Shown: one piece after another, positions 18,718 through 29,754 of the stretch
Position numbering within the stretch: position 1 is the first letter of the stretch
Layout: each line of letters begins with the position of its first letter
Origin: Streptomyces sp. NBC_00102
Lineage (GTDB): Bacteria; Actinomycetota; Actinomycetes; Streptomycetales; Streptomycetaceae
Direction of reading: 5' to 3'
Length of the DNA: 64,000 nt
Assembly (NCBI RefSeq): GCF_026343115.1
Contig: NZ_JAPEMC010000004.1
Span: 221,137 to 285,136 of the forward strand
Made by a program: the position numbers and the translations under genes
The notes under the pieces: model-generated
Database searches by the model: none
What the model was told of the DNA's origin: nothing
Seen by the model: the letters and a program-made list of their open reading frames with translations, nothing else

Positions 18718-20091
18718 GTGTTCTTCGTGGACATCCTGGAGACCGAGGGTCTGGGTAACCGCAGCTACCTGGCCGGCGGCCGGGAGGCGGCCGTGGTGAT
18801 CGATCCGCCGCGTGATGTGGAGAGGGTGGTCGCGGCAGCCGCTGGGCGGGGCGTGCGGATCGCGTACGTCGCCGAGACGCATGTGCACAACGACTACGTG
18901 AGCGGCGGTCTGGACCTGGCCCGGTTGACCGGGGCGGAGTACCTGGTGCCGGCCGCCGCCCGGGTCTTCTTCGACCGCACCCCGGTCGCCGACGGCGACA
19001 CTCTGCACATCGGGGGTGCGCTGTCCCTGCGGGCGCTGGCCACCCCCGGCCACACCCCGCACCACACCTCTTACGTCCTGCGGGAGGGCGGGCTGGAGGT
19101 GGCCGCGTTCACTGGCGGATCCCTGCTGATCGGCGGCGTAGGGCGCCCCGACCTGGTCGAGCCCCGGCTGACCGAGAGGCTCGCCCGCGCGCAGCACGCC
19201 TCCGCACACCGTCTGTTCGCGGAACTCGACGATGCGGTACAGATCCTGCCCACCCACGGTTTCGGAAGCTTCTGCTCCTCCTCGCGGGCGGAGGGGGATT
19301 CCAGCACCATCGGTCAGGAGCGCAAGACCAACGCCGCGTTCACGAAGGACGTGGACACCTTCGTCGCGGACCTGCTCGCCGGGCTGGAGGACGTGCCCGC
19401 CTACTACGCGCACATGGGCCCCCTCAACGCCGCCGGCCCCGCACCGGTCGACCTGACCCCGCCGAAGACGGCAGGAGGCAGGGAGGTCGCCGAGCGGCTG
19501 GCCGCCGGCGAGTGGGTGGTGGACTTGCGCAGCCGTACCGCGTTCTCGGCGGGGCACGTGGCCGGAACGGTCAACTTCGAAGCCGAGGGCAACCTCGCCA
19601 CCTACCTGGCATGGCTGATCCCGTGGGGTAAACCCGTCACACTGCTCGCTGAAAGCCCGGCTCAACTCGCCTGCGCCCAGAGGGAACTGGTACGGGTCGG
19701 CATCGACAGGCCCGCAGCCGCCGCCACCGGAGACCCGGCGGACTGGCTCCGTGAGGGAGAGCGGCTGCGTTCCTTCCCCCGCGCGGACTTCGCCGCGCTG
19801 AAGCAGGCCCGTGAAGCCGGCGAGGGCATCGTGGTCCTGGACGTGCGCCGCGACTCCGAGCGTGCCGGCCGATACGTACAAGGGTCCCTCCACATCCCCG
19901 TGCACGAGGTCCGTGCGCGCGCCGGTGAGATCCCGGCCGGGACCGTGTGGGTGCACTGCGCCGGCGGGATGCGTGCGGCCATCGCCGCTTCCCTTCTGGA
20001 CGCCGCGGGCCGTGACGTCGTCGCCGTCGACGACTCCTTCGACGCCGCACTCGACGCCGGGCTGCCCCTGACCACCGGTCCGGGGCACTGA
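18718..20091 (+). CDS. cstB: CstB-like persulfide dioxygenase-rhodanese fusion
   Basis: 457 aa. Residues 1-245 are an MBL-fold persulfide dioxygenase (ETHVHNDYVSGG, TPGHTPHHTSYV, GVGRPDLV metal motifs). Residues ~260-340 are a pseudo-rhodanese domain lacking the catalytic Cys. Residues ~355-455 are a rhodanese domain with the active loop HCAGGMRA (Cys414). This MBL + pseudo-rhodanese + rhodanese order is that of CstB, which oxidises low-molecular-weight persulfides and yields thiosulfate. It starts at GTG 18718 with GAAGGGGA upstream, just after two CstR-type operators, and leads the detoxification operon. Confidence 0.9.
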   Translation: MFFVDILETEGLGNRSYLAGGREAAVVIDPPRDVERVVAAAAGRGVRIAYVAETHVHNDYVSGGLDLARLTGAEYLVPAAARVFFDRTPVADGDTLHIGGALSLRALATPGHTPHHTSYVLREGGLEVAAFTGGSLLIGGVGRPDLVEPRLTERLARAQHASAHRLFAELDDAVQILPTHGFGSFCSSSRAEGDSSTIGQERKTNAAFTKDVDTFVADLLAGLEDVPAYYAHMGPLNAAGPAPVDLTPPKTAGGREVAERLAAGEWVVDLRSRTAFSAGHVAGTVNFEAEGNLATYLAWLIPWGKPVTLLAESPAQLACAQRELVRVGIDRPAAAATGDPADWLREGERLRSFPRADFAALKQAREAGEGIVVLDVRRDSERAGRYVQGSLHIPVHEVRARAGEIPAGTVWVHCAGGMRAAIAASLLDAAGRDVVAVDDSFDAALDAGLPLTTGPGH

Positions 20092-20135
20092 ACCCACTGT
20101 CCATCCGCCACTTTCCGAAATCGGAGGGAAACCGT

Positions 20136-21660
<1,525 letters not shown>

Positions 21661-21890
21661 ACTCCTCCCGGTCGGCCGGCTGACGGGGGTCGGCCGGGCC
21701 GCGTCGACCGTCACGAGATCCTCAACGTCCCCACGGCACCTCGGCACTCCTCCTTCCCTGCCCCGCGTACCTGCGCGCCGTCTCCTCCCGCACCGTGATT
21801 TCCTGCGCCGAACCGGTCACCCATGAGGACTGCGCCCACGGACGGGGCACCCCGGCCTCGGCCCCAGGGCCCACGAGACGAGACTCCCGC

Positions 21891-22826
21891 TCAGGCGAGC
21901 CGGTAGTCGACCCACATCCGGCCGGCCTCCGCCGCGCGGCCCCGATACGCGCCCAAGGCGCCGCCGGGACCGTGCGTGTGGTGCCAGGTCCAGTAGCCGG
22001 TGAGGGCCACCGCGAACGCGTCCGCAGCCTCGGAGGCCACCGCCCGCCAGCCCGGAACGCGGCCGGCGAGCACAGTTTCCGCCCCGGCCGGAGTGTGACC
22101 GGCGAGGATCAGCTGCGGGACGAAGAACGCGGCATCCACCCACGCTGCGCCCCGGGCTCCCCACGACCAGTCCAGGATCCGGGTCCGCCCGGTGTCGAAC
22201 TCGCTCAGCATGTTGTCCGCGCGCAGATCGCAGTGCACTAGCGTGTCCCCGGCGGACAACTCGGACAGCCGCTCGGCGTCGTCCAGTTCTTCCAGCCGGG
22301 CGCGCTGCGAAGCGGTCCACGTACCGTGCCCTACCGACCCGGGCGGCTCGGCCGCGAGCCGCCCCCAGTGCCCCGCCAGCGTCGACAGGGTCTCCCCGAC
22401 CTCCCCGGCCCCCGGTACCGGACACGGCGTCAGCTCGCGCTCCAGCGCACCCACGGCATCCAGCACGCCCGTCAGATCCGTCGACCCGGGCCGCAGGTCG
22501 GGTTCCCGGCCCCGGACAGCCTCGAAAGCGTTGACGATCCAACCGGCGGTCACCAGCGACCACAGAAACTCCGGAGCGATCGCGACCGGCAGAAATCTCC
22601 CGACCATGGCCTCCGCCCGGTGGTGCGACGCCGTCCGTGCGGCGACCGGCGAAGCCTTCAGAAACACCTCTCCACCGGCGTACGTCACCCGCGCGGCAAG
22701 CCCCCGGGTGAACCCGCCTTCCGGGTGGACGACGTCCACCACCCGTCCCCCGAGCCGCATCTGCACCGCTTCCCGCACCTCGCGCGGCAGGTCCTCCCAC
22801 CGCACCCTTACCGAGGCCGCGCTCAT
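21891..22826 (-). CDS. Aminoglycoside phosphotransferase-like kinase
   Basis: 311 aa of the APH/choline-kinase superfamily. The N-lobe shows VFLKASPV. The catalytic (Brenner) loop is VHCDLRADNML, and the metal-binding ILDWSWGARG follows. Many actinobacterial members are uncharacterised small-molecule kinases, so drug resistance is not implied. It is monocistronic. Confidence 0.85.
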   Translation of the reverse strand: MSAASVRVRWEDLPREVREAVQMRLGGRVVDVVHPEGGFTRGLAARVTYAGGEVFLKASPVAARTASHHRAEAMVGRFLPVAIAPEFLWSLVTAGWIVNAFEAVRGREPDLRPGSTDLTGVLDAVGALERELTPCPVPGAGEVGETLSTLAGHWGRLAAEPPGSVGHGTWTASQRARLEELDDAERLSELSAGDTLVHCDLRADNMLSEFDTGRTRILDWSWGARGAAWVDAAFFVPQLILAGHTPAGAETVLAGRVPGWRAVASEAADAFAVALTGYWTWHHTHGPGGALGAYRGRAAEAGRMWVDYRLA

Positions 22827-23211
22827 CGATCAGTCCTTCCGAGGGTCTGGTTCTCACCGCCAGGAACACGCACCGAACTCGGCAGCGAGCCTTGCTGATC
22901 GAATGTCCCGCACACTGCCACCCTCATTCATAGGCCGAGCCCTTTCGGCACCGCTCGCCCGCTGGTGCTCAGTCGGAGCCATGACGGCCGTGACTGGCGG
23001 GTATCGATCCCCGGCGACGCCGCCCGCCTGCTTCAGGTTTCAGCCGTTCCGCCGCGAGGTCCGGCTTCTCGACACGTCCCCGCGGCAGCCGGAGGACGCA
23101 GAGGCCGGCGGTGGGTGTCAGCGGGGCCGCCCACCAACTGACTCTCACTGCGCGGAGCACCGCAACCGCGCGGATGAGAAGCAGAGATTTCGTGGGGGGA
23201 GAGAGCCGCCG
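22827..23211. other. Intergenic, no gene recognised
   Basis: About 385 bases upstream of the phosphotransferase. Frames here lack start signals and family resemblance. It probably holds the phosphotransferase promoter. Confidence 0.4.
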
Positions 23212-23376
23212 GTGAACGAGGAAATGCAGGCCGCGCTGGACCGGGCGCGGTAGAGCCTGAACGAGACGGGCGACTTTCGCGACCTGACCAGGGCCGCGAA
23301 GACTGCCGAGGAGATCATCGCGGATCCCGGCAGTACCACGTTCCGGACCCTGGAGCGACGCCGGAATGCGGTATGA
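23212..23376 (+). pseudogene. Small hypothetical gene broken by an in-frame stop
   Basis: Starting at GTG 23212 the frame reads VNEEMQAALDRAR, hits TAG at 23251-23253, and continues in the same frame as SLNETGDFRDLTRAAKTAEE and on to TGA 23374-23376. The helical, charged character continues across the stop, suggesting a nonsense mutation in a ~54-aa protein. A following 31-aa frame starts at an overlapping ATG (ATGA). The family is unknown. Confidence 0.4.
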
Positions 23377-23583
23377 ACGCCAACCGTGCTTTCCGTGAAG
23401 TCGCCCTGACCAGCGAGCTTTCGCCACAGTCGCACGTGCTGGTCCCGGGCGGGAGTCTGCGGTCTTGATCGTCCGTCAGCGGGTGGCTTGGAGGTCCCGT
23501 CCCGCCCGCGCACAAAGCGTCGCGCCAGGGCGATACGCTGACTTCGTGCGACGGGGACGGCGCATGAGGGGGAAGGGGCAACC

Positions 23584-24000
23584 TTGATCGACGGACCTGA
23601 TGAGAGCGGTCAACGAGACCCCGAGCCGCGACCGGACCTGGCGCGGCGCTCGGCACCGTTCCTGCCCGCTGACAGCCAGATCCGGCAGGTGTTCATCTGC
23701 CAGAGCGCGCCGAACTTCTTGTACTTCGTCGTCACCTATCTCACCGGACTGACGATGTTCGTGAACAAGTACCGTTGTGTGGCGGTCACCCAGGACGCCA
23801 TCTACGTGTTGGAGAGTGACAAGCTGTCCGGCGGCGCCGGCCCCCGGCGTCTCGCAGGCACGATGCCGCGCCAGACTCAGCTCGGTCCGGTCTCCGGCCG
23901 TTGGGGACAGGTGAGCATCCTTGGCGAGCGTCACTGGGTCCACAAGCGCTTCCACGCACAGATCGCTGCTGCGGACCGGGAGAGCGGTCTCGCTCACTGA
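23584..24000 (+). CDS. Hypothetical protein, 138 aa
   Basis: TTG start at 23584 preceded by GAAGGGG. The middle contains a hydrophobic stretch (NFLYFVVTYLTGLTMFVNKYR), then a beta-rich part (VAVTQDAIYVLES, WGQVSILGERHWVHKRFH). The second half reminds one of a small PH-like beta domain, but no family can be named. It stands alone between a small broken gene and a transposase relic. Confidence 0.6.
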   Translation: MIDGPDESGQRDPEPRPDLARRSAPFLPADSQIRQVFICQSAPNFLYFVVTYLTGLTMFVNKYRCVAVTQDAIYVLESDKLSGGAGPRRLAGTMPRQTQLGPVSGRWGQVSILGERHWVHKRFHAQIAAADRESGLAH

Positions 24001-24113
24001 GCGTTTTCACAGTGGCCACCGGTCGGGTGACGGCGGCGAGGCCGCGACGCACGAGGCACCCGAGCCGGTGAGGGAGACGTTCGAAGTCTCAACTCATCAG
24101 CGCAGATGCCTCG

Positions 24114-24480
24114 TTGGTTCCCTGTCCTGTCGCACTCCACCTGCCTCACGCGCTGGTCGAGTGGGTCACGATGCCCACCGTCACCCGCGAGGGTGAACGC
24201 CGCTGCGAGCTCCCACCGCACCAACGTGCGCTCGTCGCTCTGGTGTACCTGCGCGAGCACGACACCCCGGCCGAGATCGCTGCGGCCTTCGGCATATCGG
24301 TCGGTACCGCCCACGCCTACACCACCGCGGTCATCGGCCTCCTGGTCGACCGGTCACCGGGCCTGCTGAAGGTCCTGCACGAGACCGACCGCAGTACATG
24401 CTGCTCGACGGGACGCTCGCCGAATGCGACCGAGTGGGCGACGGCCAAGCCGACTACTCGCACAAGCACCGCCGGCCACC
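24114..24480 (+). pseudogene. IS5-type (DDE_Tnp_4) transposase N-terminal relic
   Basis: One frame gives [20 protein letters not shown], then [19 protein letters not shown] and an HTH ([25 protein letters not shown]). A shift near 24390 then leads to [26 protein letters not shown] in another frame. This is the N-terminal half of an IS5-related transposase, frameshifted and cut off; no ends were found. Confidence 0.7.
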
Positions 24481-24919
24481 GCCGGCGAGGCGGCCAGTAC
24501 CGTCAGCACAGCAGTGGAGTCCATCTCGTACCGCGTCGACTGCATCAGTGGTGCGCACCCGAGCGTGAACAGCACGATGCCCGCCGGCTTCCACCACCAC
24601 GCATAAAGGGCAGGCTGCTCCTCGACGCGCTCCAGGCTCTCCCGGGCCGGGGACGGCGACTGTGTGCCTGCGATGATCTCTTCCAGCAAACGTGTGCACG
24701 GCCGATGTGGTGGTCCTCGACATCGATCTCCCTGCACGCCGATTCGGGCCGTCCCCCGCAAACACATCGATGACCGGGCCGGTGGAGAAGGCGCGCTTCG
24801 AGCCCGGAAGAGGAGGATCCTGGGGCGTAGGGCCAACTGCCCATACCGGACGAGGGAGCGTGCCTCGTGTGCGGGGCGTGGCGGCCTCGAATCGCCGGAC
24901 CAATTCCCAGACTTCCCGT
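24481..24919. other. Intergenic, relic sequence
   Basis: About 440 bases between a transposase relic and the lectin gene. A short [11 protein letters not shown] frame around 24700 recalls the phospho-acceptor strand of a response-regulator receiver, but it is too short to call. It presumably also carries the lectin gene promoter. Confidence 0.35.
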
Positions 24920-27574
24920 ATGAGACATATGCGTTCCTCGATGACGCGCCGTGGGCGCGTGCTCGGGCGGTGGACCGCCGGGGGCCTCGGCGCACTGGGA
25001 TTGGCAGCCGCCGGCCTGGGCCTGCCGACCCATGCTGCCGCAGCCCCGACGGCTACCGCCCCGACGGCCGCGGCCCAGGCTGTGGGCGTACCTCTGGTCG
25101 ACGAGACGTTCACCGGGGCGACCGCGATCGCGGGGTTCGAAGCCTTCGGCCCTGCCTGCCTGACCGGGGCGCCCGAGGGGCCCGCCCCCGGCCCCGGGAC
25201 CCACCCGCTCACCGGCTGCCCGACGGGCGCCACCGGTCCCGTCCCGCCGAACGACGCGGCGCCCAACGGCTACCTGCGGCTGACCGACGCCTCCAGGGAC
25301 CAGTCCGCCGCGGTCCTCTACAACCACGCGCTTCCGGCGAACCAGGGGCTGGTCACCACCTTCGACCAGTGGCAGTACGGAGCGACGACCAACCCCCCGG
25401 CCGACGGCATCTCGTTCTTCCTCATCGACGGCGCCGCGTCGCTCACCGCGCCCGGAGCCTTCGGCGGCAGCCTCGGCTACGCGCAGAAGCTCCCCGACGA
25501 CGACCCGGACGCCACCTTCCTCCCGGGCGTCAACCGCGGTTACGTGGGCGTCGGTCTGGACGTTCTCGGCAACTACTTCGGTGACTGGGAGCACCGCGGC
25601 AACGGCTGCGCCACCCGCTCCCCGGCGGGTACGGCGTTCCGTGTCCCCGCTCCGGGCGCGAACATGGTGACGCTGCGCGGACCGGGCGACGGTACCGAGG
25701 GGTATTGCTTCCTCGACGCCACGACGAGCAACTTCTCGGCGACGGGGCCCTGGCCCTCCACGCTGCCGGGGCAGCTCCAGGGGCCGACCGCCTCGGTGCC
25801 GCCGGACTCCACCCCGCTGGAGGCCGAAGCCCTGCTGGAACCCTCGCGGCGCACGGTGACCGTCGAGATCTCCCCCTCGCCCGACCCGCTGATCACCGTC
25901 GCGATCGACTTCCACGACGGCAACGGCACCCAGCAGGTGCTGTCGACCCCGGCGCCCCAGCCGATGCCCGATACCTTCAAGTTCGGCTTCGCGGCGTCCA
26001 CCGGGCTCTTCACCGACGTCCACCTCATCCGCAACCTCACGGTCCACCCCGCAGCCGCGCTGCCGCAGCTCAACCTGGTGAAGCAGGTCTCCCAGGAACC
26101 GCCGCTGCAGACCCCGCTCGCGCCGGGCGACCAGGTGCCCTATGAGTACGTGGTGACCAACACGGGCACCGTACCGCTGACCGGCGTGACCGTGACCGAC
26201 GACCGGGTCACCGGCGTCAGCTGTCCGCAGTCCACGCTCGCGGTCGGCGAGACGATGACCTGCACCGGCACGTACACGGTCACCGCCGCCGACGGTACGG
26301 CGGGCTCGGTCACCAACACCGCCACCGCCCAGGGGCAGGCCGGCACCACACCGGTCGAGTCCCCACCGGACGACGTGACCCTCCCGGTCCAGGCGGGACC
26401 CGGGGTCCGGCTGGAGAAGTCGGCCGACGACACCGAGGTCTACCGCGTCGGCGACGAGGTGACGTACACCTACACCGTCACCAATACCGGCCCGCAGCAA
26501 CTGACCGGGGTCGGCGTCACCGACGACCGCGTGAGCCCGGTGACGTGCCTGGCGACCACCCTCGCGCCGGCGGGGCAGCCGGGCGACAGCACCACCTGCA
26601 CCGGCACGTACACCATCACCGAAGCCGACGCGGTCCAGGGATCCGTCACCAACGTGGCCACCGCGCACGGACAGTCCGGGACCACCCCGGTCGAGTCCCC
26701 GCCCGACGACGTCACCCTGGTCGTCGCCTCCGAACTGTCCCTGACGCTCGACAAGTCGGCCGACGACACACGGGTGTACCAGGCCGGCGACGAGGTCACC
26801 TACACCTACACCGTCACCAACAGCGGCGACACGACCCTGACGGATGTCACGGTCACCGACGACCTCGTGACCGACGTGACCTGCGATTCCACCACGCTCG
26901 CCCCGGGTGCCACGACCACCTGCACGGGTACGTACACGATCACCGCGGCGGACGCGGCGCGGGGAACCGTCACCAACCTGGCCGCCGCCGCCGGACAAGC
27001 CGGCGGCACGCGGGTCGTGTCCCCGCCGGACGACGTCACCCTGCGGACCCAGCCGCAGGGGGAACCGGGGCTGCGGCTGGTGAAATCGGTGGACGACGCG
27101 CGCCGCTACCAGGTGGGCGACGCGGTGACGTACACCTACACCGTCACCAACACCGGTCCGAGCGAGGTGACGGGGGTCACCGTCACCGACGACCACGTAT
27201 CCGGTGTGACGTGCGCGGAGACCACCCTCGCCCCGGCCGGGCTGCCCGGTGACAGCACCACCTGCACCGGCACGTACACGGTCACCGGAGCCGACGCCGA
27301 GCGCGGCTCGGTCGTCAACATCGCGGTGGCCACCGCGGAGAACGGCACCGTCCAGTCGAACCGGGACCGGGCACGCATCACTGTCGGGAAGAAGCAGCCC
27401 TGCCACCACTGCGAGCCGAAGCCCTGCGACCACGACGCGTACGGCGATCGGAAGCCGTGCCACGACGAGCGCGACGCCTACGGCGAGCACGATCCGCAAG
27501 AGAAGCAAGATGAGCACGGCGTCTACGGCAACGCCGAGCCGTGCCACGGGAGGAGCGGCTGCCGCACGAAGTGA
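24920..27574 (+). CDS. Secreted L-type lectin-like protein with four DUF11-type repeats
   Basis: 884 aa from ATG 24920 (alternatives 24929, 24941; none has a clear ribosome site). A signal peptide with Arg-rich start is followed by a legume-lectin-like domain (residues ~60-380: WQYGATTNPPADGISFFLID, GYVGVGLDVLGNYF). Four ~105-residue DUF11/DUF7507 repeats follow, each with VTYTYTVTNTG, VTVTDD, TCTGTYT and PPDDVTL. The C-terminal ~55 residues are rich in Cys, His, Asp and Lys (CHHC, PCHDE, PCHG) and lack an LPxTG or membrane anchor. It is probably an extracellular carbohydrate-binding or adhesive protein. Confidence 0.82.
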   Translation: MRHMRSSMTRRGRVLGRWTAGGLGALGLAAAGLGLPTHAAAAPTATAPTAAAQAVGVPLVDETFTGATAIAGFEAFGPACLTGAPEGPAPGPGTHPLTGCPTGATGPVPPNDAAPNGYLRLTDASRDQSAAVLYNHALPANQGLVTTFDQWQYGATTNPPADGISFFLIDGAASLTAPGAFGGSLGYAQKLPDDDPDATFLPGVNRGYVGVGLDVLGNYFGDWEHRGNGCATRSPAGTAFRVPAPGANMVTLRGPGDGTEGYCFLDATTSNFSATGPWPSTLPGQLQGPTASVPPDSTPLEAEALLEPSRRTVTVEISPSPDPLITVAIDFHDGNGTQQVLSTPAPQPMPDTFKFGFAASTGLFTDVHLIRNLTVHPAAALPQLNLVKQVSQEPPLQTPLAPGDQVPYEYVVTNTGTVPLTGVTVTDDRVTGVSCPQSTLAVGETMTCTGTYTVTAADGTAGSVTNTATAQGQAGTTPVESPPDDVTLPVQAGPGVRLEKSADDTEVYRVGDEVTYTYTVTNTGPQQLTGVGVTDDRVSPVTCLATTLAPAGQPGDSTTCTGTYTITEADAVQGSVTNVATAHGQSGTTPVESPPDDVTLVVASELSLTLDKSADDTRVYQAGDEVTYTYTVTNSGDTTLTDVTVTDDLVTDVTCDSTTLAPGATTTCTGTYTITAADAARGTVTNLAAAAGQAGGTRVVSPPDDVTLRTQPQGEPGLRLVKSVDDARRYQVGDAVTYTYTVTNTGPSEVTGVTVTDDHVSGVTCAETTLAPAGLPGDSTTCTGTYTVTGADAERGSVVNIAVATAENGTVQSNRDRARITVGKKQPCHHCEPKPCDHDAYGDRKPCHDERDAYGEHDPQEKQDEHGVYGNAEPCHGRSGCRTK

Positions 27575-27593
27575 AGCAGCCGGCCTTACACAG

Positions 27594-27624
27594 CGGGCAC
27601 CCGTCACCTGGTGGCGGGTGCCCG
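27594..27624 (+). terminator. Terminator hairpin after the lectin gene
   Basis: CGGGCACCCG and CGGGTGCCCG form a perfect 10-bp stem around an 11-nt loop that contains a further CACC/GGTG pairing, 20 nt after the stop. Confidence 0.8.
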
Positions 27625-27649
27625 TCCGCTGTCTCCCCCGCGAGCGCGG

Positions 27650-27905
27650 CTGCTGACATTGCGGCCGAGGACGTCGGCCCCGCCCTCTACAGCGACAGCC
27701 CCGCCCTGGCCGGCTCGACGACGACGCCTGGACCCGGATGGCCAACGCGAAGGCCAGAGTCGACGCCGGGAACCTCCTCCCGGACGACTCCCCGGAACTG
27801 ACCGCCATGTCGATCCGCACCAAGGCCCGCCGGCTCAAGCAGCGCGGTCGCGGAGCGCTCCGGGCGTGGCAGGCGAGGGCACGGCACCACAGGGCCGACA
27901 GTAAA
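27650..27905 (+). pseudogene. Unidentified gene relic
   Basis: Two frames join at about 27715 to read EDVGPALYSDSPALAG, then LDDDAWTRMANAKARVDAGNLLPDDSPELTAMS and a basic helix KARRLKQRGRGALRAWQARA. The composition is protein-like but no complete gene or family was recognised. Confidence 0.28.
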
Positions 27906-28054
27906 TCCGTCTCGCCCACAGCCTTCACCGCGGCCACCATTCGAGGCGTTCACCAGAAGGCGCCTGGGGAGCGGGGGATGGGCAGCCACTGCCCACTGGG
28001 CATGGCGTAAGTCGTCCCGAGCGGGTGTTCGTGGGGAGCGGCTCCGGCTGGGTC

Positions 28055-28380
28055 ATGGCTCGTTGGACGGGTCACGAGTTTCCAGTCGCGTGCCCGTCTC
28101 CCATTCGGCGATCAGCTGCCCCCGGAACTGCTGGCGGCGTTCAAAGCACGCTGTGCCTTGAACGGTCTCGAGCTATGTGAAGGGCTGGCGGAAGCGTTGG
28201 AGCTCTGGCTCTCCGCTCCGGGCCCGGTGGAGGGCGAAGCGGGTGCTGTTGCCCGGGACTTGGCCGAGCGGGCGTCCGAAGCTCTCGACCAAGGCCGCTG
28301 TGACACCGCCCGTGTCCTGGTCACCCCTCGCGCACGTTTACCTCCGCCGCTGACTCCCACCCGACCTGACAGCCTCGACG
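28055..28380 (+). pseudogene. Frameshifted small gene, ribbon-helix-helix-like
   Basis: ATG 28055 begins MARWTGHEF. After one extra base near 28080 the adjoining frame gives QSRARLPFGDQLPPELLAAF and KARCALNGLELCEGLAEALELWL. The pattern (QLPPELLAAFKARCALNG plus amphipathic helix) looks like a small plasmid-type DNA-binding protein. Without the extra base the two parts would be one frame. The downstream end is unclear. Confidence 0.35.
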
Positions 28381-28676
28381 ACCCCTCGGGCCGGACCAGT
28401 ACTCGCGGCCGAGATGCCGTGTCCCCGGGGGCCTCCCGTTTCCTGGGGCCCAGCCGCCCGCAGGCCCGCACTGACCAGACAAGCCGCCCCGTCAGCGGAA
28501 CGCTGACACGGTGTTGTTCGCGTCGCCGGGCTGCGCGGCGAGCGAGTGCCCGGTCTCCGCGAACGCGGCGAACGGAACGCTCAACGTGGCGAACGGCCCG
28601 GCACTCAAACCTCCGGCCATCGTTGATGAGAGCGGACATGAGCGCTGGGCGAGCCTAGGAGCGACCGCCACTTGAT

Positions 28677-29586
28677 GGTCAGTGAACCTCTTTCATCCTG
28701 AACAGTCGCAGGTCAGTAGCGTGTGGACGGCTTGGACGATGGTGCTGATGCGGCGGGTGGAGCATCTGGCTCGCCGGAGCAGTCGCCAGGACTTCAACTG
28801 GGCGAAGGCGCGTTCGCCGGGGGCTCTGAGTCGGGCGTGGTCGTGGTTGAACTGTTGGTAGTGCTCGGGCTGTTCGCGGTGGTGGTAGTACGGGCTGCGG
28901 AAAGTGGCGCCGGCGCCTTGATAGGCGCGGTCGGCGAGGACGAGGATCTGCCGGGTCAGGCACGCCTGGACGATGCCGTGCGCGCGGGCTCACGTCAGGT
29001 CGTGGGTGCGGCCGGGTGTCGCGCGGGAGAACCAGAGCGGTGTCCCGTCGGGACGGGCGATGACCTGCACGTTCATGCCGTGCTTGCGGTGCTTCTGCGA
29101 GTAGCAGGGCTGGTCTGTGCGGATCCGGTCGGCGGGGATGAGGGCGCCGCCGACGATGACGTGATCACCCTCGCCGAAACTGGTGAGGGCTTCTTGCAGG
29201 CCGGGCGCCCACGCGGCCAGGACATCGAGGGTCTCGTCGACGTAGCGCCAGGCGGTGGCCTGAGATATCCCGAAACCTGCTCCGAGCTGCGAGAACGTCT
29301 CATTTTTGCGCAGGTGGGCAAGAGAGCAACGCCTGCTTGAAACAACCGAGCTTGCGCCAGCGGGTCTTGATCCTCAGACGGTGCTCGTACAGCAGCCAGG
29401 AAACATGCTCGACGAGCTCGTGAGGGATGTCGAGCATGGCCGGATACGGAACCAACAGGGCCCTTCGGGTCGCCGGTGTGATGAGTGGAATCACCGTGCC
29501 AACGACGAGGGGCCCTGCCTCGTCACCACACCCGCTGACCAGCCCATTTCACTCCTGCGGAACAGGATGAAAGAGGTTCACTGACC
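28677..29586 (-). mobile_element. IS5-like insertion sequence, complete but inactive
   Basis: Bounded by perfect 24-bp inverted repeats (28677-28700 and 29563-29586; GGTCAGTGAACC... at the left). Length 910 bp with one transposase gene on the minus strand. No convincing target duplication was seen. Confidence 0.85.
28693..29494 (-). pseudogene. IS5-like transposase, frameshift and nonsense
   Basis: The N-terminal frame (MLDIPHELVEHVSWLLYEHR) ends at TGA near 29310, and the next part continues one frame over (LAHLRKNETFSQLGAGFGIS). DDE-type segments follow (VIVGGALIPADRI, QPCYSQKHRKHGMNVQVIA, FSRATPGRTHDLT). A codon expected to be Trp is TGA at about 28993. After it the frame stays open to TGA 28693-28695 (LADRAYQGAGATF, GERAFAQLKSWRLL). 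Two lesions mean no active transposase. Confidence 0.8.
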
Positions 29587-29754
29587 GCCTATGACCACTG
29601 ACGATAACGCCGGGCGTTCGGATTGCTCGTCTTCGGAGTCATCTCACTTGGTGGCTTCAAGCTGTGGGACGCGGTGAGGATCGTTAAGTGTCTGGCGGCG
29701 GGTGGGTTGTGGGAGAGCCGTTCCAGCACGCCCTGGGCGGAAGCGAGGACCTGG

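Noticed and set aside
22827..23583. Possible structural RNA or CRISPR-like repeat in a gene-poor stretch
   Set aside because: No regular repeat spacing or tRNA-like folding pattern was found.
24692..24919. Response-regulator fragment or longer N-terminus for the lectin protein
   Set aside because: [11 protein letters not shown] is suggestive but too short, and a signal peptide begins only at 24920.
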